Positions 32,563 to 43,686 are shown, counted from the stretch's first letter. The stretch is 64,000 nt of DNA from Serripes groenlandicus (GCA_031761405.1 JASEVX010000013.1:40500601-40564600); one strand, 5' to 3'. The notes: a model not told the origin generated them from the letters alone. Translations and numbers: made by a program.

Positions 32563-33012
32563 TTGTTTGGTGTTTTACGCAGCTTTCAATACTCATCAGT
32601 TGTATCATGGCGTTTCCTGGATAAGTCAGCAGTACTACTGATCCATTTATCCAGACACCAGTCAGTCGTAATCCTAATCCCGCAACCCTTAACGCAAAGG
32701 AAGGCAGCCATTACTTCCTTTTTTAAAGTGTTTCGTATGAACAGCAAACAACCCTGAACGCCAAGGAGGTCAGCCATTACTTCCATATCTAAAGTCTCTG
32801 GTATGACCCGCAAACAGCATTGAGCACGAAGGATGGAAGTCATTACTAACATATCTAAAGTGTGTGGAATGACCCACAAACAACATTGAGCACGAAGGAT
32901 GGAAGTCACTACTTCCATTTTTAAAGCCGTTGATTTGACCCAATCAGGGATCGAACCCTGGTCTCCCACTCTCTAGGCGAGCCCCTTAATGACTACAGCG
33001 CCTAGATGGTCG
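32563..33012 (-). mobile_element. SINE with internal 63-bp tandem expansion, copy A
   Basis: Reverse SINE: tail TTGGTGTTTTACGCAGCTTT, body AATACTCATCAGTTGTATCA, and a tRNA-like head at 32,935-33,008 with minus-strand GGCGCTGTAGTCATTAAGGG and B box GGGTTCGATCCCTG. Between body and head, a 62-65-bp segment (GGAAGTCATTACT..., CATATCTAAAGT..., GACCCGCAAACA) is repeated four times at about 32,690, 32,755, 32,818 and 32,882. The phase near 63 bp keeps one minus-strand frame open for 127 codons in both duplication copies, but the frame ends in the tRNA-like head and is not a gene. Confidence 0.8.
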
Positions 33013-33958
33013 CACACCGGGATAGCGGAGTTATTGGAAACCTACATGCCAATGTCAACATCAATGAACAAGTGAAAAACAAAAAGCGCTTCTAGGAAGC
33101 CTGTCCGGGTGAGCAAAATCTGAAAATAAATTATTTACAACTTAATCATTTTTATTTGTACACAAATACCTTTTGTAATCATCTTTTGTTTATATTTAGA
33201 TTCTTCTGCCTTGTGAATATCTGAGAAACAACGCATTTTTTTTATTTGGGACTATGATTTTGGTGCAAAGTTAAAAACATGAACATATGAAATTGCTCAA
33301 GATGATCAGAGTTCCATAAGTTCCATATTTTCGCTGTTTTACTTTAAAATGAAATGTCCCCCTTATAACATTTTAGCATAGAGGTTCAACAGTTGCGGTT
33401 ATCACATGCAACTTCATGGCCTGTTCCCATTTCAGCATGTCTATAAGGAACCAATGTCTCATTTTTCATTTTTAAAGTCTTCAAAATGTAATTACTTTCA
33501 TATAGTGAATCACTTTTTTTTTTTTGATATACTACAACATAACTAACTGTTTCCATGGTTACATAAATCCCAGAAGTAGTGTTTTAATAAACAGGTGACT
33601 GTACTAGTTTTTCAGATAACAAAACCATTTTTGCAATTGTTTAACACATAACAGAATTAGTCGTTTCCAAGATAACATAAACAGAAATATTTGTTTCCAT
33701 GGCTACATAAATGACAGAATTAGTTGTCATAACAGTCTGGAGGTCTAATATGATCTGGATCAGGGCTGGAAAAAAAGTGAAAGTCAAAAGTCAAAAACAT
33801 ATTCCCTTATGCTAACCCTTTATGACATGTTTGCAGCAGAAAGGTACTCAAAAAACACCTTTTCTCCTGATGTTTTCAATGTAATTGTATCACTAATACC
33901 TCTATTCTCATTTGTGTATCTCTCCTGCACTTATCCTCAATCCCGAAATACCTCTTTA

Positions 33959-34141
33959 ACCTTTTCCCACATAACATAAATATGCAACAGATGACTTTGA
34001 ACACATCTAGACATAAGTAAAGAACATCTCTAATAATAAAGTATGTTATTTCATTATTGGCAATAAAGAAATTGCTCATAGACAACAAATTCTTCTTATT
34101 TTAAAAGTCTTCTACAGATATATTGTATTTGGGAAAGGGTT
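33959..34141. mobile_element. CTTTCCCACATAC-family MITE, copy A
   Basis: AACCTTTTCCCACATAACAT at the left, ATATGCAACAGATGACTTTG subterminal, TTGGCAATAAAGAAATTGCT internal, and GTATTTGGGAAAGGGTTA at the right. It is intact, about 183 bp; the equivalent in copy B is 49,739-49,922. Confidence 0.8.
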
Positions 34142-34367
34142 AAAACATATTTACCTACATTTTGCGTCACATCTGACTTTTTGTCTTGTCATTTATTTTG
34201 AAAAAATATGCTGACAGCTTCATTGGCTGAAACATTATGTTGTTAGTTGTGGTATTTTTTTTTAAAAATTAAAAACAGTGTCTCCTTTTAAATCAATGTT
34301 TACAATACTGCAAATGCAAACCTAGCCTTTTTAAATGCATCTTCAGCAGAAACCACGACCCATTGTT

Positions 34368-34549
34368 TGATTGATTGGTTGTTTGGTGTTTTATGCTGCT
34401 TTCAACAATTAAGTAACGCTAACACCACACAGCTTAGAGCCGTGGATGGCAGCCATTGTAAAAGTATTTTGTATGACCTGGCCGAGGATCAAACGTGCAA
34501 CCTCCCTTACTCGATGCGGATGCTCTAGAGGTACACCACCGAGGCGGTC
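34368..34549 (-). mobile_element. tRNA-derived SINE, short form, copy A
   Basis: The reverse tail is TTTGGTGTTTTATGCTGCTT. The tRNA-like head at 34,478-34,549 reads, on the minus strand, GCCTCGGTGGTGTACCTCTA, GAGCATCCGCATCGAGTAAG and GGTTGCACGTTTGATCCTC. The B box is mutated. The central body is short compared with the 9,098 copy. Confidence 0.7.
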
Positions 34550-34699
34550 ACAGACTATTTGAAGCTTTTTGTGAAAGAAATGAGAAACTGTTGCTCTTTT
34601 TGATGATTTCACTTACCGAGATCTGGATCAAGAATTTGAAGGATCTGGGGGACCAAAAGGATCAAACCTGGCCCCAGTAGGAACAGATCCACTGTGATA

Positions 34700-34858
34700 A
34701 AAAAAAAAAAGGATTTCAATAAATAATTTGCAGCTGATGACATTGAACATATCTAGGACAGTCCTGAACATTATGAGCAATATCTCCTTTTGCCAAGATA
34801 TTTTCAAAGGCTGTCTGCGTAGATACACCAAAATGCGCCTGCTCGTGGGGAAGGCTTA
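34700..34858. mobile_element. CTTTCCCACATAC-family fragment, copy A
   Basis: The interior and right half are present: TTTGCAGCTGATGACATTGA, TTATGAGCAATATCTCCTTT, TTTTCAAAGGCTGTCTGCGT and TGCTCGTGGGGAAGGCTTA. The left terminus is replaced by GATCCACTGTGAT and an A run. Confidence 0.6.
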
Positions 34859-36454
34859 ATTGTACGCCCAATTATGTCAGTAACGTTTATAGATATATAC
34901 AAGGATTAAATGATGTCATGTTTTACTTATGTTGTGCTGCGATTATTGTGTTTTAGAATGTTTAAGGAACTACACGAAAAGTTCAACAAAGTTTAATTAT
35001 CACTTAAAACAGATACAGATATTGGCACTCCAACACATATAAGATAAATGTAACCCACAATATATAAGTCACTTGAACTCAAGTTGTTAATAACTATGTT
35101 CTGGAACTCCCAAAGTATATATATCAAAGTCAAGGTATTCCTTGTAGTACTTGTTGTTCTTTTGTTTTCAAAACAAGAATGTCAATTTATGCCAAATTTA
35201 CTTCAGAACACATCCTTCGGTTGTATTAACTGACCAATCAAATAACTTGATCAATTAACTCAATATTAACAATTGGATATAAATTTATCAAATAAGATAA
35301 GCAATGCCAATACTCGCCAAATAGTTTCTGCACGGCTAGCGTAAACAAAATCAAATCAGTTTAGCCATGCTAATCACTGCTACAACGACAAGGCTACATA
35401 TGACATTGATTACGTCTATTGTTAACTTTCCAGTCGAAATGTCTGAGAAAGGGGATATGATTAAGTCTGGTTGATTGGATAATAATTACATATAAAAACT
35501 TGACAAACATCAAATATCCTTTTGATGTTTCTTGACACGCCGTTTTGAAGGCGTGATGTTAGCTTGTAACTTATTTCATTTCATCATCAACATTCAAATG
35601 AAATGCAAGTACTAATTTATCAAATTTTACGGCATAACACTTCACCACTCACAGTGTAACCCATATTTGCAGCTTGAAAGCACTATTTTCTTCAGAAAAG
35701 ATTGCGCCAGATAACTGTTGAACATATATAATTTGTTTGCCATTAAACTGTCAATATATGAATTATTTCCTTCATAAAGTAACATTTTATGGACCAATTG
35801 CGAAAGTAGTTTGCATCATTGTTTATGTATTGATTCCTAATATCAAGTTGTATAAGTCTGCTGTATAGTTTACGTTAATTTACTTTATATTTACTAATTT
35901 ACAATATATGCAATTGCGATACACAGCATAAGATTAGGTGATCAATCTTGTCGTCATTGCTTATTTCATGCCAAACATGCTAACTTACTATAGGGACTAC
36001 CGTATCTGATTCTGATGGCCTCTCTGGTTCTGGTTTGGCATCATTTGATGTTTCATTGACAAACACCTAGTGGCTCTACACCGCTTGCGTTGAGCTCGAA
36101 TTAGCCGACACAATGGCGGTTCGGTGTATGTACGTGCGTGCTGGCCGAACCTTATCTGGCCCGCATCTTAACCATGCATCATAAGATTAAAAGAAACTTT
36201 GCGCTAACGTTCACGATGATGAGGCGGCGTGTCCCGCATAAGACCCAGACATGAACCTCAATTGTCAAGATCACACTTAGAGGTCAAAGATCAAGATGAG
36301 TAATGTTTAATAGGAGTGTACCTTGTCCGGTCCACATCTCAACATGCATCATAGGATTCCTAAGTTACTGGGCATACATGTTCACCATGATGAGATGATG
36401 AGGGCAGAAGTGAAAACGAATTTTGCAAAGAGGAGACTGTCCATTTAATCCACT

Positions 36455-36725
36455 GGCTGAAAGTCAGTCGAGCTTATGTCATAGCGAGTTATCCGTCGTG
36501 CGTGTGTCAACGTTTTGCTCCAAACGACTACTCCACCCTAACAACTTAACCAATTGGGATGAAACTTCATAGGAAGCATCCTCTCTATGTCTCCTCCTAA
36601 ATTCTTTCAACAATTTTGGATCCATGCAAAATTCATTTCCATGGCAACCAAAAGAAAACAATCATAAAATTTCTTCTCCACCACAAGAGGTGTCAAAATA
36701 CGTCTGTACGTGGGAAACGCGTAGC
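36455..36725 (+). mobile_element. Head-type fragment of an AGCTC-ended element plus MITE end, copy A
   Basis: CCACTGGCTGAAAG, GTCCGTCGTGCGTGTGTCAA, ATTGGGATGAAACTTCATAG, GAAGCATCCTCTCTATGTC and TTTCCATGGCAACCAAAAGA parallel the head of the element at 41,903 (ATTGGGATGAAACTTCACAG, GTTTCCATGGCAACGAAA). It ends with CGTCTGTACGTGGGAAACGC, a MITE-type right terminus. Confidence 0.6.
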
Positions 36726-37199
36726 TTACAACTTCTTCCTTCAGAACAATAGCTTTTGATAAAACTTGGTGACTATGTTGTATGCACCAGCAACAGACGA
36801 CTTCATGTATTGAGCTCTAGATAACGTGTATATTCATGTAATGAAATCCTTATTTGAATCTTTACTCCTATGTTGTGGGTACTCTCTGAGACAAATCTTT
36901 TGAGTACCTACACCATCGGGTTTTTTGGAAAATGAAAAGATATTAAGGGTAAAAGACCAGTTTATTCATCCTTATCTAGAACTTTTGGGTACACTATTAT
37001 ACATGTATAAACACACCTGGGTAGTTTCTGAGACAGACCTGCACTTTTGTCAATGGCTTTGCCTTTCCCTTGCTCAGGATGCATACCTCCACTAGACCCT
37101 AAAGGGTTTCAGTCATCTTGGCCCACAGGCAAAGGGTTTTCTGGTTTACCCCTGAAATAGAGCATTGTTATTATTATAGACAATAGACGCTAATAACAT

Positions 37200-39345
37200 G
37201 GGGAAGAAACAAGAGGACCATAATGGTCCTAAATCACTAACCTTATTTAATTAGAAATCATAGTTTTCGATGTTCTTATGATATGCTAACAAGGAAAACA
37301 AGAGGGCAATGATAGTCCTAAATCGCTTACCTGATTTAATAGAAATCACAGTTTTCAATGTTCTTATGATATGCATACAAGGAAAACTAGAACTATCACT
37401 GAAGATGATAAATACCCCCTAAACAGCACCTTGACCTACACCATAACTTAATTAGTAAAAGGGCCATAACTCTGTAAAATATCCAATTGTAAAGCCCTTT
37501 AGGATATGCTCATCTCCTCTTGGTATAGAAGGTTCATGTAAAATTTTATTGAATTCCACCCAGTGATTTGTAAGAAATAGGCCGGACAAAATATGGCTTC
37601 CGGCCGACCGACTTACAGACAGACAGACAGACAGACAGCCCGACACAGTGACTCCTATATACCCCCTCTTCTTCGAAGGGGGTATAACAAGCAATGCCCA
37701 TTGATCGATGTAGTATTGTAATAATTTCATCAGTCTAAGAAGAAGTCACCCAAGGAACAATTATGCCATTTTTTGTTTTAAGATTTCCACTATATATACA
37801 TACTAGCAGCCTCCCTTGTGGTCATATTTATCAAGTGATCCTAATAATTTTGTTTTAAATCAGGTAAATACTTTTGGACAAGAAGATTTAAATGGCGGTC
37901 ATGTTTTTAAATGGATCCGAATGATTTGAACAATCTTGAAAGAGGATCACCCAAGGAACATATGTGCCATATTGATTTCAATTTGGCCAGTACATTTGGA
38001 CCAGAAGATTGTTTATGTTTTCACTATACACATTTAAGGAAAACAAGATACGCCCCTTGAAGGCCATGATTTTTAACGGATCAGAATTATTTGAACGATC
38101 TTGGTAGAGGGTTACCCAAGGAAGATTTATGCAAAATCATTTTCAAATCGGGCCAGTGTTTTTGGACAAGAATATGTTTAAGTTTTCATTAAATATACAT
38201 AAAAGGACAGAAAGCTCCACCCACTAGCGTCCATGTTTTTCAACGGATAGAAATATTTCGAACAATCTTGAAAGAGGGTCACCCAAAGTCACAGTTGTGC
38301 CAAATTATTTTCAGATCAGTGTTTGCATTATCTTTTTTCTGATGCCGCAGCAACCAAAGTTCTGCATTGAATTGAATTCTTTGATTAACTTTCAAAACAA
38401 GACCACCTAAGGAAAATTCCTAGGAAATTATTTTGAAATTGGTCCATCGGTTTAGGAGGAGAAGTTGTTTGTAGAAATGTGAACATACAGACGAAAACGG
38501 ACGGTGAGTGATCACAAAAGCTCACGTTGAGCACGAACTTGTGTTCAAATTTATCAATGGATTGTAATAATTTCAACAATATTGGTAATGGTCACGTAAA
38601 GAACATTTTTGCCAAAATATAAGTCTTCACTATATCGTTTTTCAACAGTTAAGAATAATTTAAACAATCTTAGTTAAGGGTCATCCAATGAACATTTAGA
38701 TAATATAATTTTCTAAAGTTTCACATTACATATATATAATGAAAACAAGCCCCAGCCCCTGGTAGCCCAGTTGTACGACGGATCGGAATATTTTTAACAA
38801 AATTGATAGAAGGTCACACAAGGAATACTTGTGCAAAATCATTCAAATACGGCCAGTACTTTTGGACAAGAAGACTTTAAAATTGTCAGTATGTATACAC
38901 ATAAGGCAATCAAGCTTGCCCCTTGGCGGCCATGTTTTTCAACGGTTCAGAATAATTAAAAATATCTTAGTAGATGGTTACACAAGGAACATTTGTGCCA
39001 AATTATTTTCCAATCGGCCAGTTCTTTCGGACAATATTTTTTTTTTAAATTTTCACTATACACATACAAGGAAAACAAGCACCTCCCCCATGTTTTCAAC
39101 GGATCGAAATGATTTGAATAATCATGGTAGAAGGTCACCTAAGGAACTTTTGTATAAGAATATTAAAAGTTTTGGTTGGCATTTTCTCACTTTTCTGAGG
39201 CCGCAGCAACCAAAGTTCTAAATGAACATAATTAGTTAAAAATCTGTTAAAAAAAAGGACCACCTAAGGAACATTCCTGTGAAGTTAATTTGAATTTGGG
39301 TCATATATGTAGGAGCTAAAAAGTTACATATAAACCTCCGGCATT
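37200..39345 (-). mobile_element. Composite tandem-repeat element region, copy A side
   Basis: It opens with ACAAGAGGACCATAATGGTC CTAAATC, the CAAGAGG...GG terminus in reverse, and runs through about nine degenerate reverse units carrying TGGCGGCCATGTTTTTCAAC, ATCTTGGTAGAGGGTCACC, AAGGAACATTTGTGCCAAAT and GGACAAGAAGATT. It overlaps the end of duplication copy A (38,573). An extra block at 37,300-37,688 carries (ACAG)n and ends CCCCCTCTTCTTCGAAGGGG GTATAA. It is non-coding. Confidence 0.7.
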
Positions 39346-40226
39346 CTTCATTCCTTACGTTTCATATAAATAATAATTTTATGCAAATAATTACTATTCA
39401 AAACTATAAGATAATAAACGCGACCATCAGAAAATGGGTCACCTAGATCCTCTGATATGGAGCATTGTTATTATAGTGACGATCTTAGGCCGATCCATTC
39501 CAGAATTTCTGTAAAATATTTAGTCTTGGCCCAACTTTCGTTTTGCAAATCACAAACTTCCGCCAGCAGTAAACTCGCTGAAATATTTAATCTGCCAGTT
39601 GCATAATAATGTTATCACTTTTGTTCGTCGCCTACCTTCTTTTATTGTTCATACGGTTGTTTGATATTGTTTAGAAGTGTTTAGATAATCGTACAACAAA
39701 GATGTGGTTAGGTTATACGGTTCATTATGAAATGGTATATTGCGCATGTCCGGCATTCTGATACTGTATATAAAAGGAGAAATCACATTAGTTTAGTAAG
39801 TTTTTGTTTTAGTCCAGGTTTCTGTATTAGGAATGCGATTTTATATTTTGACTGTTACAATGCAATATGTAACGGCGATACATTGAGACTATTTTGGGTT
39901 ATGCTCGCCAAATGGCTTTTTTGCCGAAAGGCGAGGGTAAATGATCCCACTAACGAACTTTAAATCGGTTCTCTGCAGCTCGCAGTTGAATTGAAAGAGA
40001 ACACATCAAAGTGGTAAAACGATAACTGGGACTTTGGGCAGAGAAAGTTACTATTTTGGACATACAAACTTGCAATCCGGATTCATGTATTTGCAAACCG
40101 GGGTCATGTGCATTGTCCACAATTAAAACTATATAGTACCGGTGCGCATTTTTATGTAGGCTATAAATACAGGACTGAGTCCGTGCAAGAGCCAGGCCGA
40201 CTAGGTCAGTGAAGGAATCAGTCTGG
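39346..40226. other. Intergenic between copies A and B, with dispersed repeat fragment
   Basis: No gene was seen. Positions 39,806-39,866 match 19,568-19,626 in reverse complement. The 78-codon frame at 39,727-39,963 overlaps that repeat and is not supported as a gene. The stretch ends at the N gap. Confidence 0.55.
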
Positions 40227-40426
40227 NNNNNNNNNNNNNNNNNNNNNNNNNNNNNNNNNNNNNNNNNNNNNNNNNNNNNNNNNNNNNNNNNNNNNNNNNN
40301 NNNNNNNNNNNNNNNNNNNNNNNNNNNNNNNNNNNNNNNNNNNNNNNNNNNNNNNNNNNNNNNNNNNNNNNNNNNNNNNNNNNNNNNNNNNNNNNNNNNN
40401 NNNNNNNNNNNNNNNNNNNNNNNNNN
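40227..40426. other. Assembly gap (200 N)
   Basis: Exactly 200 N, immediately before the first base of duplication copy B. The true left boundary of copy B is therefore hidden. Confidence 0.98.
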
Positions 40427-40799
40427 ATAAATTATGATATTAGAATATACAAACAAATGCAAACACATATGTAAGTACGGGGTGTGAAGTCATACACGAA
40501 TATTTTATAAGTGTATTTATAACCTATTGTGCATGACTAAACATCAGTTAAATTATACCCCTTCACTTTCATTCAGAAATGTACATCTTATTTATAATTG
40601 TACAAAGTATTTATACAGTGAATTTAAAATTCGCACAGTGTATTCTTTAAGTTATAATCTACTGAATGGTACAATTTTTATTCAAATAACGCACAATATA
40701 TACATTAACAACAATACATAGAAAATGATATCTACAAGGTCCCCGGCGCAGTAACGTCGTTTTCACGTAACGTAACGTCTAAACAATAACGCTGTTTTA

Positions 40800-41150
40800 T
40801 CGCAGTTCCTAATTTAACTCCTTCTCAAAGAATCGCCCGATGCACTGTACCCATTTCGCATGTCTTTCATCCACTTTTCAAATACAATTCTCTGTCAAAA
40901 TCATGTAAGAAATCGCTCCACCAATATAGCACAAATTTGCAATATCCATCAAAGTCATTCGCCGATCTGTATTAAGCGCGTTCTTTACATAATTGCAACC
41001 TTTTCATCAACCACAGTGCCTTGCTTACGGATTCTCCGTTATTAAACCTCTCCAACAACTCCTTAGTTTCCGGTGGCGTTTCCCGAGGTTGAACAAATTT
41101 GTTAATGAAAATCCGATGTTCCTCTTTTATTTGCGTCTGCATTATGCGCT
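40800..41150 (-). pseudogene. Mos1/mariner-type transposase relic, copy B
   Basis: The same relic as 26,705-27,116, with a 76-bp deletion between a CCACAG and a CCACAAG motif that removes the segment after SVSKAL and shifts the frame. VKNALNTDRRMTLMDIANL remains readable in another frame (with one nearby substitution). Confidence 0.65.
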
Positions 41151-41277
41151 TAGTAAGTATGATTCTCTAGGTGCGTGTATTTAAATCATCACAATACTAT
41201 AATCTGAATATAAGCTTTTGAAATATAATATTCTCATACATACTTAAGTTTCATAACGATTTGTCAAAGGAATAGTC

Positions 41278-41523
41278 TTAAATGGACGTTGTCTCAAAAC
41301 TTTCCGAACGTCCCTCGTATTTATGACATGTCCATATAGAATTTAAAAATAATGCAACATGCTTGTAAACGGTATCATAGTTGCCGTGGAATTCATTGTC
41401 TAAGATCGGGTTCAAACCGAGCAAGGCAGCGAAAAAGTCATTGCCTTCAAATGGCACTAATACGTTGAAAACTTTATCGGGAATAAAACCTGTTCGTCGA
41501 GGACATTGACTTGTTTTAAACAA
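41278..41523 (-). other. Conserved open frame of unknown nature, copy B
   Basis: Counterpart of 27,252-27,503: 81 codons, with T-to-K in IPD(T/K)VFNVL and F-to-Y in DTV(F/Y)KHVAL, and a later start. Unrecognised. Confidence 0.25.
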
Positions 41524-41902
41524 ACAAATTTAGATGATAAGTGAAAATCTGGTTAGTGAGACAATGTGTAGGCATTTTACACTGTCCTTGAAGGAAAGCT
41601 ATTTTGCGTTTGTCAATTTCACATTGTATGTTGTACCAACCTAGCAGACAATAAATATCATATCTGTACGTGTTCTAGAGGGCAATTGCTATGATTTTTT
41701 GCCACATAATTTCCTTTTTTATTCAACGTTCTGGATATCTGAAGAAGACATAGGATGCCATAGCTCACATCTACATACAGTGTAGACGAAATTGGTATTG
41801 TTTTTATTAGTGAACCAATTGTAATAAGGTTGATATTTCCAATGTTGTTTAATGCTAATACAGAGAACATAGAGGCCCGTCTCCTTTGCTGACGCGGTTT
41901 TT

Positions 41903-43319
41903 AGCTCACCTGAGCTTTGCTCAAGGTGAGTTATTGTGATCGCCCTATGTCCGGCGTCCGTCGTCCGTCGTCCGTCAACATTTTCTCCTCTGTAACCGGT
42001 GGGTCAACTGGGATGAAACTTCACAGAAAGCATCCTCTCAATGTCCTCACCAGAATTCCTTAAAATGTTCGGGATCCATGCAGAATTCTGGTTTCCATGG
42101 CAACGAAATGAAAAAACTTCAAAATTCTTAAAAAATCTTCTCCTCCGAAAGTGTCAGGCCGATTTTCAAATAATTTTGTAGAAATGTTCCTCGGGTGACC
42201 CTCTATCAGATTCCTTCAAGCCATGTTGATTGGTCGAAAAACATGGCCGCCAGGGGGGGCGGGGCTATTTTTCCTTATATGGCTATAGTGCAAACTTAAA
42301 AAATCTTCTTCTCCAAAAGTGTCAGGCCGATTTTCAAATAAATTTGTAGAAATGTTCCTTGGGTGACCCTCTATCAGATTCCTTCAAGCCATGTTGATTG
42401 GTCAAAAACATGGCCGCCAGGGGGCGGGGCTATTTTGCCTTTTATGGTTATAAATAGTGCAAACTTAAAAAATCTTCAACATCTTCTCCTCAGTAACCGG
42501 TGGGTCAATTGGGATGAAACTTCACAGAAAGCATCCTCTCAATGACCTCACCAGAATTCCTTCAAATTTTTGGGATCCATGCAGAATTCTGGTTTCCATG
42601 GCAACGAAACGAAAAAAACTTCAAAATTCTACTTCTCCCTAACTGGTTGGCAGATTTTGAACTTATTTTGTAGAAATGTTCCTTGGGTGACTCTCTATCA
42701 GATTCCTTGAAGCCATGTTGATTGGTCGAAAAACATGGCCGCCAGGGGGGCGGGGCTTTTTTGCCTTATATGGCTATAGTGAAAACTTAAACAATCTTCT
42801 CCCCCAAAAGTGTCAGGCCGATTTTCAAATAATTTTGTAGAAATATTCCTTGGATGACCCGCTATCAGATTCCATTAAGCCATGTTGATTGGTCGAAAAT
42901 CATGGCCACCAGGGGGGGCGGGGCTTTTTTGCCTTATATAGCTATAGTGCAAACTTAAAAAATCTTCTCCTCCAAAAGTGTCGGGCCGATTTTCAAATAA
43001 TTTTGTAGAAATGTTCCTTGGATGACCCTCTATCAGATTCCTTCAAGCCATGTTGATTGGTCAAAAAACATGGCCGCCAGGGGGCGGGGCTATTTTGCCT
43101 TTTATTGCTATAGTGAAAACTTAAAAAATCTTCTCCTTCAAAAGTGTCAGGCCGATTTTCAAATAATTTTGTAGAAATGTTCCTAGGGTGACCCTCTATC
43201 AGATTCCTTAAAGCCAAGTTGATTGGTTGGAAACTATGCCCGCCAGATGGCGGGGCTTATATAGCTAAAGTGAAAAAAAAAATCAGGTGAGCGATTCCAG
43301 GGCCATCATGGCCCTCTTG
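41903..43319 (+). mobile_element. 1.42-kb non-autonomous element with internal ~165-bp tandem units
   Basis: It starts AGCTCACCTGAGCTTTGCTC AAGGTGAG and ends CAGGTGAGCGATTCCAGGGC CATCATGGCCCTCTTG; AGGTGAG/CTCACCT are the inverted core of the ends. The head segment (GTCCGTCGTCCGTCGTCCGT, GATGAAACTTCACAGAAAGC, GGTTTCCATGGCAACGAAA) appears again at about 42,478-42,625. Six units follow the plan CAGGCCGATTTTCAAATAAT, GTAGAAATGTTCCTTGGGTG, ACCCTCTATCAGATTCC, AAGCCATGTTGATTGGTC, TGGCCGCCAGGGGGCGGGGC and CTATAGTG. The same locus in copy A is empty (27,872-27,880), which fixes both boundaries to within 2-3 T residues. It has no ORF; the movement must have been driven in trans. Confidence 0.9.
42245..43256 (+). 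promoter_or_regulatory. Six CTCF-like motifs, one per tandem unit
   Basis: GGCCGCCAGGGGGCGGGGC occurs exactly at 42,412-42,430 and 43,072-43,090. Variants with one or two extra G lie at about 42,245, 42,738 and 42,904 (the last GGCCACC...). CCGCCAGATGGCGGGGC lies at about 43,240. The CCxCCAG(G/A)(G/T)GGC core equals the animal CTCF consensus. All are in the same orientation at 165-330-bp spacing. Binding is untested. Confidence 0.4.
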
Positions 43320-43686
43320 TTTATTGTATGTGAGTTAGTTAAGTGTTATACCAACATGGGTCACTGTTTTGCATATATCTATGGTAACCGACGTAATGTT
43401 ACTATGGTCTTTACCAAATATGATTAATTTACACTGTATTAAAACTATATCCCCAGTCATTTGCCTATTCACTTGTCAAGTTTGGACAAAGAAGCACAAG
43501 ATCGTCTGCTAGTGTCGGATTACCACAATTTGTTGGGCGAACAGCTAAACTGCAGGTTGATTCAAGTCAGTTTAATAAGTATTACTGTGCTTTAAGGATG
43601 TACTGAACTGAAAAGTGGATTTTTTTACATAATATTTAACTTTTGTTGTAATATTGTTTTTTTGAAAGTTGGATATATGTTAAATT

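Larger units (their letters stand above)
26329..38573 (+). repeat. Large duplicated segment, copy A
   Basis: From ATAAATTATGATATTAGAAT onward it is collinear with 40,427-54,093. Substitutions are few per hundred bases. Indels distinguish the copies: A lacks the 1.42-kb element at 41,903-43,319 (empty site at 27,872-27,880), lacks ~300 bp near 30,245 and 54 bp near 35,784, but has 76 bp at 26,915-26,990 and ~390 bp at 37,300-37,688 that B lacks. Homology on the right ends at 38,573, where B meets a LINE. Confidence 0.95.
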
